Shown in pieces: positions 39,411-47,742 of a DNA stretch of 60,465 nt. The number at the start of each line of letters is the position of its first letter. Within the stretch, counting starts at the first letter, position 1. The stretch is from assembly GCA_902602885.1 (NCBI GenBank), contig CACKSM010000004.1:1-60465 (forward strand), read 5' to 3'. The notes beneath the pieces were generated by a model, which saw nothing but the letters and a program-made list of their open reading frames with translations, was not told where the DNA came from and did not search any database. The DNA comes from an uncultured Alphaproteobacteria bacterium (GTDB taxonomy: Bacteria; Pseudomonadota; Alphaproteobacteria; HIMB59; GCA-002718135). The translations under genes and the position numbers were made by a program.

Positions 39411-41106
39411 AAGTTATTTCATTGCTAAAATATTTTAAAACAGAATTTAATGGGTTTGTTGCAGCCTGTCCTAAACCACATATCGATGCTTGAGCCATAA
39501 CTTCACTTAAATCTTTTAATTTTTCCTTATTCCAATTTTTTTCTTGCATTAATTTTACAGTTTTCTCCGTACCGGAACGGCATGGTGTACATTGACCACA
39601 ACTTTCCTCTTCGAAAAATTTTAGTAAATTAAGTGCAACATCTTTCATATTATCATGATCCGACAATACAACTACTGCCGCTGAACCTAAAAAACATCCA
39701 GCATCAATTAATTCTTTTGATCCATAATCAAGTGGAATATCATTCATAGAAGCGGGTAGGATACCGCCTGATGCACCTCCTGGAAGATATCCTTTGAAAG
39801 TATGTCCATCTGCCATACCATCACAATACTTATCAATTAATTGTTGAATTGTTATACCGGCTGGGGCAACTTTTACTCCTGGGCTCTTTACTCTTCCAGA
39901 TACTGAAAAACTATGGAAACCCTTATTTCCATTGGACCCCTTTTCAGCAAACCACTTTGCTCCTTTTTCAATTATATCTCTTACCCAAAAAAGAGTTTCT
40001 AAATTATTTGTTAAAGTAGGACGTCCAAATAAACCAATTTGAGCCACATAAGGCGGTCTATGCCTTGGCAATCCTCTCTTGCCTTCAATACTTTCTATCA
40101 TTGCTGACTCTTCTCCACAAATATAGGCTCCTGCCCCTCTTCTCACTATGAAAAAGTCTTTTGGAATTATTTTTTCATCTTCCATTTTATTTATTTCATT
40201 AAGTAAAATTTTTATAACTGTTGGGTATTCATCTCTCATATAAATATAAACTTTTTGAGCATTTATAAAATAGGATGCAATTAAAGCTCCTTCTAAAAAT
40301 CTATGTGGATCACTTTCTAAATATGACCTATCTTTAAACGTTCCTGGCTCACCTTCATCACCATTAACAGCAACATATTTTTTACCATTGTAATTTGAAA
40401 CAATTTCCCATTTTTTTCCTGTAGGAAATCCAGCGCCACCCTTACCTTTTAATCCGCTTTCATTTAAAGAATCCAAAATTTGTTTTTTTGAGATAACACC
40501 ATTTTTTATTTTGTTCGCAATTTCATAACCGCCTTTTTTTTTATAAGAAGATAAATTTATATAATCTGGAATGAAGGGATCAAAATTTTTTTCATCAATT
40601 GTTTTTTTAACTTTATCAAAATTAGCCACATCAACATAATTTTTTCCTACGCAAACAGTAGGAGCAACATTGCATCTTCCCATGCATGGCCCAGGTACGA
40701 CTTTTATATTTTTATTTTCTAATTTTTTTATTTCTTGAAGTAATTTGTGTGCGCCAAATAATTCACAAGTTAAACTTTCACAAACCCTTACAACATTCAC
40801 TGGGTTATAATCTTTACTATCTTTAACTATATTAAAGTGAGCATAAAAAGTTGCAACTTCATAAATTTCAGAAAGTGGTAAGTTAATAATAGTTGATAAA
40901 GCTACTAGATGTTTATCGTACAAAACACCAAATTTATCCTGTAATATATGCAAATATTCTATTAATTCATCTCGCTTAAAAATTAACCCTGAAAATAATT
41001 TAGAAACTTCATCTAAATATTTATCTTCGACTTGTCTTCCTTTTGGAGTCCAACGTCTTTTCTTCTTTTTTAAAGAAGTTTCTGTTTGAGAAACAAATTT
41101 ATTCAT
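39403..41106 (-). CDS. fdsB: Formate dehydrogenase NADH-reacting subunit, fused gamma (NuoE-like) and beta (NuoF-like)
   Basis: The 567-residue protein passes electrons from FdsA to NAD+. Residues ~25-165 are a NuoE/FdsG thioredoxin-like 2Fe-2S domain with CESLTCELFG and CMGRCNVAP, the four cluster cysteines. Residues ~195-560 are NuoF-like: LKGKGGAGFPTGKKWEIV binds FMN, AVNGDEGEPGTFKDR follows the NAD site, RRGAGAYICGEESA is conserved, and ESCGQCTPCRSGT with a later SICGLG cysteine holds a 4Fe-4S cluster. In many bacteria fdsG and fdsB are separate genes; here they form one frame. A TATAAT (41117-41122) lies 10 bases before the start. Confidence 0.92.
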   Translation of the reverse strand: MNKFVSQTETSLKKKKRRWTPKGRQVEDKYLDEVSKLFSGLIFKRDELIEYLHILQDKFGVLYDKHLVALSTIINLPLSEIYEVATFYAHFNIVKDSKDYNPVNVVRVCESLTCELFGAHKLLQEIKKLENKNIKVVPGPCMGRCNVAPTVCVGKNYVDVANFDKVKKTIDEKNFDPFIPDYINLSSYKKKGGYEIANKIKNGVISKKQILDSLNESGLKGKGGAGFPTGKKWEIVSNYNGKKYVAVNGDEGEPGTFKDRSYLESDPHRFLEGALIASYFINAQKVYIYMRDEYPTVIKILLNEINKMEDEKIIPKDFFIVRRGAGAYICGEESAMIESIEGKRGLPRHRPPYVAQIGLFGRPTLTNNLETLFWVRDIIEKGAKWFAEKGSNGNKGFHSFSVSGRVKSPGVKVAPAGITIQQLIDKYCDGMADGHTFKGYLPGGASGGILPASMNDIPLDYGSKELIDAGCFLGSAAVVVLSDHDNMKDVALNLLKFFEEESCGQCTPCRSGTEKTVKLMQEKNWNKEKLKDLSEVMAQASICGLGQAATNPLNSVLKYFSNEITYD

Positions 41107-41146
41107 TCCAATTAATATTATACTATATATTAAGTATCAGAAAACT

Positions 41147-41398
41147 ATGAAAGATTCAGTTGAAAATAAAGAATTAGTTCTTGATACTAGTGGTACAGAA
41201 TGTCCTATACCAGTGCTTAAGGCTAGAAAACTTGCATCAGAATTAAACAAAGATACAATTATTAAAATTATTGCAACTGATCCTTTGGCTGAAGCAGACT
41301 TTGAACATTATTGTGATCAGTCTAACTATGAATATTTAAGTTGTAAAAAAATAAAAGATAAAATTGTAATTCGTTATAGATTTAAAATTAAAAATTAA
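41147..41398 (+). CDS. TusA-family sulfurtransferase
   Basis: The 83-residue protein has DTSGTECPIPVLKARKLASE (~13-32) with the CPxP active-site cysteine of TusA proteins, and ATDPLAEADFEHYC (~47-60), matching the family's second half. TusA carries persulfide sulfur for tRNA thiolation and, in E. coli, influences molybdenum-cofactor synthesis. The setting between the fds genes and moeA suggests a cofactor-sulfur role here. It diverges from fdsGB (40-base gap) and overlaps moeA convergently by 4 bases. Confidence 0.88.
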   Translation: MKDSVENKELVLDTSGTECPIPVLKARKLASELNKDTIIKIIATDPLAEADFEHYCDQSNYEYLSCKKIKDKIVIRYRFKIKN

Positions 41399-42609
41399 AA
41401 TAGACTTTCATAATTATAAAAATCAAAAATATCTCCTTTGTTTACTTGAGAAACATTTTCATCAATTTCAATTATACCATCAGAATAGGATATAGAACTA
41501 ATCATGCCAGAACCTTGTTTAGGAAATTTATTTGCAATATTTTTATTATTTATAGTTTCATTATTTACACGTAACCACTCCATTCTTTTTGTTTTTTTCT
41601 TCATAGAAAAATTTGCTGTAATTTTACTTGATGATGGGAGCTTAAAATTTCCACCAGATAATTTTTCTATTAATGGTCTTACTAACATTGCATATAGTAA
41701 TTGAACAGAAACTGGATTACCTGGTAAGCAAATTATGTAGCAATTATTTATTTTTCCTACTGCAATTGGTCTACCTGGTTTTATTGCTGCTCTCCAAAAA
41801 TATACCTTACCTAATTCAGATAAAACTTTAATTACATGATCTTCATCACCAACAGATGCACCACCAGCAGTTATTATTACATTAAATTTTTTTGAAGTAT
41901 TAAAGATTTTATTTTTAATTGATTTAAAATTATCTTTAAGATTTCCACAATATTTTTTTTCTATAAAATTCTTATCAAGTAAATTATATAAACTATAATA
42001 ATTTGAATTATTAATTTCAGAACTTTTTAGATTTTTAGTTGGTTTTCGTAATTCATTACCACTTGTAAAGAAACCAATTTTAATTTTTTTAAATACTTTT
42101 ATTTTACTAATACCAGTAGCAGCAATTAAATTTATATTTTGTTGATTTAATTTAGACCCCTTTTCCAATATTTTTTGGTTTTTCTTTATATCTTCACCCT
42201 TTAATCTATAATTATCTCCAAATTTTGGAATTTTAATTAAATGAATTTTATTTCCTTTCTTGTATGTATTCTCCTGCATAACTATAGTTGATGAATTCGT
42301 AGGCATTTTTGCGCCAGTAAAGATTCTGACTGCTTCACCAGGTTTTACTTTTATATTTTTGTTATCTCCAGCAGCTATTCGCCTATTACAAAAAAAATAT
42401 TTTTTTGTTTTTAAATCTGCTTTTAAAATAGCATAACCGTCTACAGCAGAATTATTAAAAGGAGGTAAATTTATTTTACTTTTTATATTTTCGTAAAGAA
42501 ATCTATCCTCAGAATTTTCTAAATTAACTTTTTCAGAATTAAAAATTACAACCTTTTGTTTTTTAAATAAATTAACAATTTGTTTTTTGGTTAGAGGTAA
42601 TTTATTCAT
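41395..42609 (-). CDS. moeA: Molybdopterin molybdenumtransferase
   Basis: The 404-residue protein inserts molybdate into adenylylated molybdopterin. Seen are NNSAVDGYAILK (~53-64), RIFTGAKMPTNSS (~90-102), GFFTSGNELRKP (~180-191), ITAGGASVGDEDH (~243-255) and CLPGNPVSVQLL (~290-301), all MoeA signatures. It starts one base into the mobB stop. moaA-E and mog genes are not in the window. Confidence 0.94.
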   Translation of the reverse strand: MNKLPLTKKQIVNLFKKQKVVIFNSEKVNLENSEDRFLYENIKSKINLPPFNNSAVDGYAILKADLKTKKYFFCNRRIAAGDNKNIKVKPGEAVRIFTGAKMPTNSSTIVMQENTYKKGNKIHLIKIPKFGDNYRLKGEDIKKNQKILEKGSKLNQQNINLIAATGISKIKVFKKIKIGFFTSGNELRKPTKNLKSSEINNSNYYSLYNLLDKNFIEKKYCGNLKDNFKSIKNKIFNTSKKFNVIITAGGASVGDEDHVIKVLSELGKVYFWRAAIKPGRPIAVGKINNCYIICLPGNPVSVQLLYAMLVRPLIEKLSGGNFKLPSSSKITANFSMKKKTKRMEWLRVNNETINNKNIANKFPKQGSGMISSISYSDGIIEIDENVSQVNKGDIFDFYNYESLF

Positions 42610-43091
42610 TAAAATTCTCTCAAAATAAAATCAACTATATTATCAATTTCGTCATTCTTAAAAATTTTCAAGTCAGTTTTAAGTTTATTATTTGTAATAA
42701 TAGCTTTTATATTTTTAATTTGTGTAAATAAGTAATTATCATTATCATTTTTAATTATTTCAATTTTTGGATGATTTTCATTTTTAAACCCTTCCACTAT
42801 TACAATATCAATTTCTGAAAGTTGATTAATTAATTCATCTAATGTTTTTTCTTTTGAATTGTTTATCTCAGATATTTTAACCCATCGCTTCGATGAACTA
42901 ACTATTACTTGAGAAGATCCCGCTAATCTATGCTTAAAGCTATCTGTATTTTCATGATCTATATCAAATTCGTGATGTGCATGTTTAATTGAAGCAACAC
43001 GAAAATTATTAGAACTAAGTTTATTTATAATTTTAGTTGCAATAGTTGTTTTCCCTGAATTCTTCCAGCCAACAATTCCTACTATTTTCAT
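42609..43091 (-). CDS. mobB: Molybdopterin-guanine dinucleotide biosynthesis adaptor protein
   Basis: The 160-residue GTPase-like protein has the P-loop IVGWKNSGKTTIATK (~5-19), IKHAHHEFDIDHENTDSFKH (~35-54) and VEGFKNENHPKIEII (~99-113). MobB supports MobA (44612) in attaching GMP to molybdopterin. It overlaps tupB by 4 bases, so tupB-mobB-moeA is one transcription unit. Confidence 0.92.
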   Translation of the reverse strand: MKIVGIVGWKNSGKTTIATKIINKLSSNNFRVASIKHAHHEFDIDHENTDSFKHRLAGSSQVIVSSSKRWVKISEINNSKEKTLDELINQLSEIDIVIVEGFKNENHPKIEIIKNDNDNYLFTQIKNIKAIITNNKLKTDLKIFKNDEIDNIVDFILREF

Positions 43092-43780
43092 TTAATAGAT
43101 CTATTATTTAATAAATATACTAGAGAGTAAATAATTATTGTTATTGATATTAAAACTAAACCTAATGCCATAGCGTATTCTAAATTTCCCATTCTAGTTT
43201 CTAACGATATAGCAGTTGTCATTACTCTTGTATAATGATCAATATTACCACCCACAATCATAACTGCACCAACTTCTGAAATTGCTCTGCCAAAAGCAGA
43301 TAATAAAGTTGTTATTAATAAAAAATAACTATGGTTAAATAGAAGTTTAACAGAGCCCCAAAAGGGAATATTTAAGGATCTTATCTGATCTTTAAATTCA
43401 AACCAATTTTTAGAAAATATCTCATGAGATAATGAAGCAATTATTGGAAAAATTATTATAGTTTGAGCAATAATCATGGCAGAGGGTGTATATAGAAGCT
43501 GTAAGATACCTAAAGGTCCACCTGATGCAAAAATAAAATAAACAATTAAACCAACTACAACTGGAGGAATTCCCATCAATGAGTTTATAATTATTAAGAT
43601 AATTTTTTTGAAATAAAAATTATAAATTGCAAAATAATACCCTACTATAAACCCTAATAATGATGCAATAATTAAAGCAGTAAAACTTACAAATAATGAT
43701 AAAAGTATAATGTCCCATAGTTCATTATCTAAAGTAATAATTAATAGTATGGAATTTGTGAAAATTTCTAATATGTTCAT
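43088..43780 (-). CDS. tupB: Tungstate-type ABC transporter permease (TupB/WtpB-like)
   Basis: The 230-residue membrane protein has about six helices and the ABC-permease loop ISEVGAVMIVGGNIDHYTRV (~167-186), followed by [34 protein letters not shown] (~69-82) is also typical of TupB. TupB works with a periplasmic TupA and an ATPase TupC to import tungstate. Neither partner is encoded in this window. The location next to mobB/moeA and opposite fdhD ties it to the FDH metal centre, but molybdate rather than tungstate cannot be excluded. Confidence 0.85.
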   Translation of the reverse strand: MNILEIFTNSILLIITLDNELWDIILLSLFVSFTALIIASLLGFIVGYYFAIYNFYFKKIILIIINSLMGIPPVVVGLIVYFIFASGGPLGILQLLYTPSAMIIAQTIIIFPIIASLSHEIFSKNWFEFKDQIRSLNIPFWGSVKLLFNHSYFLLITTLLSAFGRAISEVGAVMIVGGNIDHYTRVMTTAISLETRMGNLEYAMALGLVLISITIIIYSLVYLLNNRSIK

Positions 43781-43806
43781 TTATATTATTAGTTTAATTA
43801 CAACAT

Positions 43807-44625
43807 ATGGCAAAAAAAGAGAAATATTTAGTCTCACCTGATATTAATAATAAGTCCTTAATTACAAAACTAAATGGTTTTGATGAGAAAGGAAATAAAA
43901 TAATTTCTAAAGTTATTAATGAAAAAGCTCTTACAATTTTTCTTAATAATCAAGAGATAGTAACGCTAATGTCTATTAGTGATCACCCAAAATATCTTGC
44001 AGTTGGGTATTTATTAAATCAAAATATGCTTAAAAAAAATGACATAATTAGAAAAGTTGAAATTGATAAAGATTTAGGTGTGGTTGTTGTACGAACAAAA
44101 CGTAAAACAAATTATGAAAACAAATTAAGAAAGAAAATAACAACTAGTGGTTGTGCAATAGGTACAGTATTTGGAGATATCTATGAGGAAATAAAAAAAT
44201 CAAAATTAAAATCCAAAAAGAAAATTAAACATAAATGGATTTATGAAATTTCAAAAAAAATTACATTATCGCCTAGCTTATATTTAGAAACAGGAGCAAT
44301 ACATGGTTGTGCCATTATTCATAATAATAAACCATTGATTTATATGGAAGACGTAGGGAGGCATAATGCTGTAGATAAAATTGCTGGTTTTATGTTTTTA
44401 AAAAAAATTAGCTCTTCAAATAAAATTTTTTACACTACAGGAAGACTAACTAGTGAAATGGTTATTAAAACTATAAAAATGGGTATTCCAATATTAATTT
44501 CTAGATCAGGATTCACAGCATGGGGTGTAGAGCTGGCGAGAGGCTCGAATTTAACACTTATTGGACGAGCAAAGGGAAAAAAATATTTAGCACTTTCTGG
44601 AGAACATAGAATTGACCATTCATAA
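43807..44625 (+). CDS. fdhD: Formate dehydrogenase accessory sulfurtransferase FdhD
   Basis: The 272-residue protein transfers sulfur to the Mo centre of formate dehydrogenase and is needed for its activity. Seen are SDHPKYLAVGYLLNQ (~58-72), TTSGCAIGTVFGD (~112-124), GAIHGCAIIHN (~162-172), MEDVGRHNAVDKIAG (~179-193) and TTGRLTSEMVIKT (~208-220). The CxxC loop of E. coli FdhD has only one cysteine here (GCAIG). It diverges from tupB across 26 bases and overlaps mobA by 14. Confidence 0.93.
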   Translation: MAKKEKYLVSPDINNKSLITKLNGFDEKGNKIISKVINEKALTIFLNNQEIVTLMSISDHPKYLAVGYLLNQNMLKKNDIIRKVEIDKDLGVVVVRTKRKTNYENKLRKKITTSGCAIGTVFGDIYEEIKKSKLKSKKKIKHKWIYEISKKITLSPSLYLETGAIHGCAIIHNNKPLIYMEDVGRHNAVDKIAGFMFLKKISSSNKIFYTTGRLTSEMVIKTIKMGIPILISRSGFTAWGVELARGSNLTLIGRAKGKKYLALSGEHRIDHS

Positions 44626-45214
44626 GAAAAAAATTTTGTTTGCCATACTTGCTGGAGGTCAATCAAAAAGATTTGGAGGTGGATTTAAAGCTTTTGCTAA
44701 AATAAATGGAATTACAATCTTAGACAAAATAATAAACAAGCTTAAAAAATATAGTAATGAAATAATAATAAATGCTAATGACTTAAAAAGTTTTAAGAAA
44801 ATTAATTACCCAATAATTGAAGATAGATTCAAAGGTTTTGTGGGACCTTTAGCAGGAATTCACACATCAATGTTATGGGCTAAAGAAAATTACACAAACA
44901 AAGAATGGGTTTTTACTGTTCCAAGTGATACTCCATTTTTACCCGATAATCTTTTCGATAAGTTTTTAGAGGCATATGACGAAAATGTAAAAATATTGAT
45001 TGCAAGATCAAATAGTAGACATCATCCTGTAATAGCAATGTGGCATATATCGTTAATAACTAGTTTAGAAAATGAGTTAATTTTAAAAAATAGTAAAATT
45101 ATGTTTTGGGTTAAAAAGCACAAATATAAATTTGTTGAATTCGATAAAAGCCAAGAAAAAAATTTTTTCAATGTTAATACTCAAGAAGAATGGAATACTG
45201 CAAAAAATATCTAA
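44612..45214 (+). CDS. mobA: Molybdenum cofactor guanylyltransferase
   Basis: The 200-residue protein has ILAGGQSKRFGGGFKAFAKI (~12-31), a variant of the LAGGxSxRMG nucleotide-binding motif, GPLAGIHTSMLWAK (~77-90) and VPSDTPFLPDNLFDKF (~105-120) with the metal-binding Asp. The start is TTG (44612), supported by GGAG 8 bases upstream inside fdhD. MobA makes the guanine dinucleotide form of the cofactor used by FdsA. Confidence 0.9.
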   Translation: MTIHKKKILFAILAGGQSKRFGGGFKAFAKINGITILDKIINKLKKYSNEIIINANDLKSFKKINYPIIEDRFKGFVGPLAGIHTSMLWAKENYTNKEWVFTVPSDTPFLPDNLFDKFLEAYDENVKILIARSNSRHHPVIAMWHISLITSLENELILKNSKIMFWVKKHKYKFVEFDKSQEKNFFNVNTQEEWNTAKNI

Positions 45215-45265
45215 ATTTGATATAAATATATAAAAAATATTTTTTTTGTATAAAGAATATTTTAA

Positions 45266-46360
45266 ATGGTAAGCTCAATATATAAAATATTTCCAGGAAT
45301 TATATTTTGTTTTGTAATTGCTTATTCAGGCATATACCTAAGTGATTTTATTGGAAAAGAAATTTTAAATTTAAATAAAAGTCCAATATCACCAATAATG
45401 CTATCAATAATATTTGGTCTTTTGATAGGAAATATATTTCAAATTAATAATTTTTTATTAGAAGGAATTAAGTTTTCTTTAAAATTTATTCTAAGATTAG
45501 GAATAATATGTCTTGGTATTAGACTAGGTCTTTTAGATATTTTTAAAGTTGGAATAATTGGAATACCTCTAATTATTGCTTGTATTATTATATCAATCTT
45601 GGTTGTAAATTATTTATGCAAGTTATTAAATGTTTCTTCAAAAATGGGATCATTAATTGCAGTTGGAACAAGTATTTGTGGAGCATCTGCAATTGTAGCA
45701 ACTAGTCCTGCAATTGATGCTGATAAAGAGGAAGTTGCTTATGCAATAGCTAATATTACAATATTTGGAATAATTGCAATGTTCCTCTATCCATTTATGG
45801 CATATTATCTTTTTAGTGGAGATGAGTTAGCATCAGGATTATTTCTTGGAACTTCAATACATGAAACTGCTCAAGTTGCTGGGGCTGGATTGATATATGC
45901 GGAACAATTCAATTCACCAAAAACTATGGATATAGCGACAATTACAAAATTAGTAAGAAATGTCAGTATGATAATGGTTATTCCTACAATAAGCTATATG
46001 TATCTAAGAAATAATATTGGTGAAAATAATAGCAAACCATCAATAATATCTATGTTTCCAATTTTCATAATTGGTTTTATTCTTATGGGTCTTATAAGAT
46101 CAATTGGAGATTATGGAATTCAAAATAGTAATTTAGCTTTTGAAATATTAACCAATAATAACTGGCAATTAATCATCAATATTATTAAATCTATCGCCGA
46201 GTATTCTTTAGCAATAGCAATGGCAGCTGTTGGCATAAGTACAAATTTAGTTTCTTTAAAAAGCTTAGGCATAAGACCATTTTATGTTGGTTTTTCTGCA
46301 GCTTGTTGTGTTGGAATTGTAAGTTATATCGGAATCATAGTACTAAATAATTTTATATAA
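45266..46360 (+). CDS. YeiH-family putative sulfate/sulfite exporter
   Basis: The 364-residue protein has about ten membrane helices. It has SPISPIMLSIIFGLLIGN (~38-55), RLGIICLGIRLGLLDIFKVG (~76-95) and AVGTSICGASAIVATSPAID (~131-150), then FLGTSIHETAQVAGAG near residue 192. This is the YeiH (UPF0324) family, called a putative sulfate exporter and often linked to sulfonate breakdown. The substrate is not proven. The 51-base spacer before it is all A+T with a 14-base palindrome (AAAAAATATTTTTT). Confidence 0.88.
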   Translation: MVSSIYKIFPGIIFCFVIAYSGIYLSDFIGKEILNLNKSPISPIMLSIIFGLLIGNIFQINNFLLEGIKFSLKFILRLGIICLGIRLGLLDIFKVGIIGIPLIIACIIISILVVNYLCKLLNVSSKMGSLIAVGTSICGASAIVATSPAIDADKEEVAYAIANITIFGIIAMFLYPFMAYYLFSGDELASGLFLGTSIHETAQVAGAGLIYAEQFNSPKTMDIATITKLVRNVSMIMVIPTISYMYLRNNIGENNSKPSIISMFPIFIIGFILMGLIRSIGDYGIQNSNLAFEILTNNNWQLIINIIKSIAEYSLAIAMAAVGISTNLVSLKSLGIRPFYVGFSAACCVGIVSYIGIIVLNNFI

Positions 46361-46380
46361 TTTTCTAAAATAAATATAAT

Positions 46381-46409
46381 TTGTACTTATTAAGTAATAA
46401 TTATATAAA
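46381..46409 (+). promoter_or_regulatory. Candidate promoter for the TauE/TIGR02186/UspA cassette
   Basis: TTGTAC (46381-46386), 17 bases, then TATAAA (46404-46409), ending 14 bases before the ATG at 46424. The -10 matches 5 of 6, the -35 only 3 of 6. The surrounding sequence is so A+T-rich that chance matches are likely. Confidence 0.35.
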
Positions 46410-46423
46410 ATTCATAAAAAAAT

Positions 46424-47338
46424 ATGTCAATTTACCTTCCAATAGCTGAAATGAACGTCAATATTTTTCTTATTATCTTTATTGGTATGAGTATAGGGAT
46501 ACTTTCAGGAATTTTTGGTGTTGGTGGTGGATTTTTAATGACACCACTTTTAATTTTTTTAGGGATACCTCCAGTTGTAGCTGTTGGTTCTGAAGCTCCG
46601 CACGTTTTAGCAACTTCAGTTTCAGGTTTTATTGCTCACTGGAGAAAAAGAAATGTTGATATAAAGATGGGTATATTCCTTTTAATAGGAGGTTTAATTG
46701 GCTCCACAGTTGGTGTAAATATTTTCAGTTATCTAAAAAACTTTGGACAAATAGATTTAGTTATTCAGTTATTATTTCTTTTCTTTTTAGGTTTTATTGG
46801 TTTTAGTATGGCTTTTGAAAGCGCAAGAACCACAATAAAACACTATAGAGCAAGAAACACTAAAAGAACAAAACTGCATCAACATTCTTGGTTTCACGGA
46901 CTTCCATTCAAAGTTCGCTTTCATAGATCAAAACTTTATATAAGTGCGATACCACCTGTACTAATAGGGTTCGCAGTTGGAGTAATGTCGGCAATGATGG
47001 GAGTTGGAGGAGGATTTATAATGATACCTGCAATGGTATATATACTTGGAATGCCGACAAGTATAGTAGTTGGGACATCTTTATTTCAAATCATTTTTGT
47101 TACTGCTAATGCAACATTCTTTCAATCCTACATAAATTATAATGTAGATATTGTGCTGTCTGCACTAATGATATTTGGAGGAGTTATTGGTGCACAAATT
47201 GGTGTAATTTTTGGATCTAAATTAAAAGCAGAATATTTGAGAGGTATTTTGGCTATATTAGTATTGGGTGTTTGTGGTAAAATTTTTACAGATCTAGTTT
47301 TAAGACCTAATGATTTATTTTCATTGGTAATGATATGA
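46424..47338 (+). CDS. TauE/SafE-family sulfite (anion) exporter
   Basis: The 304-residue protein has eight or so membrane helices with the internal repeat typical of TauE/SafE: IFGVGGGFLMTPLLIFLGIP (~31-50) and MMGVGGGFIMIPAMVYILGM (~191-210). A basic cytosolic loop lies between them (RARNTKRTKLHQHSW, ~137-151), then LPFKVRFHRSKLYISAIPP. This long-loop type is found in alphaproteobacteria next to TIGR02186 genes. It overlaps the next gene by 4 bases. Confidence 0.9.
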   Translation: MSIYLPIAEMNVNIFLIIFIGMSIGILSGIFGVGGGFLMTPLLIFLGIPPVVAVGSEAPHVLATSVSGFIAHWRKRNVDIKMGIFLLIGGLIGSTVGVNIFSYLKNFGQIDLVIQLLFLFFLGFIGFSMAFESARTTIKHYRARNTKRTKLHQHSWFHGLPFKVRFHRSKLYISAIPPVLIGFAVGVMSAMMGVGGGFIMIPAMVYILGMPTSIVVGTSLFQIIFVTANATFFQSYINYNVDIVLSALMIFGGVIGAQIGVIFGSKLKAEYLRGILAILVLGVCGKIFTDLVLRPNDLFSLVMI

Positions 47339-47742
47339 TATCAATATTTAATTTTTCAATTAATTTATTGATCGTAGTTTGTCTCTTCATATATTTTATT
47401 TTTACAACCATTGGTTTTAATCTCGAGAATATTGAATATTTTTTAATTCTAATAATTGTTATAAACTCATTTAACAAAATTTATATTTGGTCAAATTTCA
47501 GAGTATTTATTAAAAAAGATCTTAATAAAATATTTAAAGACATATTATTTAATGATTCATTTGCAAAACTAAGTATAGTTATTTTATCCACTGTAATTCC
47601 AATTTATATGCTTATGCAAAAAGATATATTAGTGATTGATATATTGATTGAGAAAGCATCTTTTTTATTAGTATCAATGTTTGCATTAATTGGATTTTAT
47701 TTAGAATTTTATATTTTAGAAGTGACAAAAATAGATGATTAA
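47335..47742 (+). CDS. Unknown four-helix membrane protein in the TauE cassette
   Basis: The 135-residue protein is hydrophobic with four likely helices (~5-27, 34-52, 78-96, 106-130) and a basic cytosolic stretch between the second and third (KKDLNKIFKD). I do not recognise a family. It overlaps tauE by 4 bases and the TIGR02186 gene by 8 bases, so it is translated with them. Confidence 0.72.
   Translation: MISIFNFSINLLIVVCLFIYFIFTTIGFNLENIEYFLILIIVINSFNKIYIWSNFRVFIKKDLNKIFKDILFNDSFAKLSIVILSTVIPIYMLMQKDILVIDILIEKASFLLVSMFALIGFYLEFYILEVTKIDD

Noticed and set aside
36657..41106. Reading the fdsA/fdsGB genes as nuoG, nuoF and nuoE of respiratory complex I
   Set aside because: The alpha subunit has full formate-dehydrogenase molybdopterin motifs (CPYCGVGC, HCTRLCH), and fdhD, mobA and moeA lie next to it; no other nuo genes are present.
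45234..45252. A6-TA-T8 palindrome after mobA as a terminator
   Set aside because: It has no G-C pairs; such runs are expected by chance in this composition.
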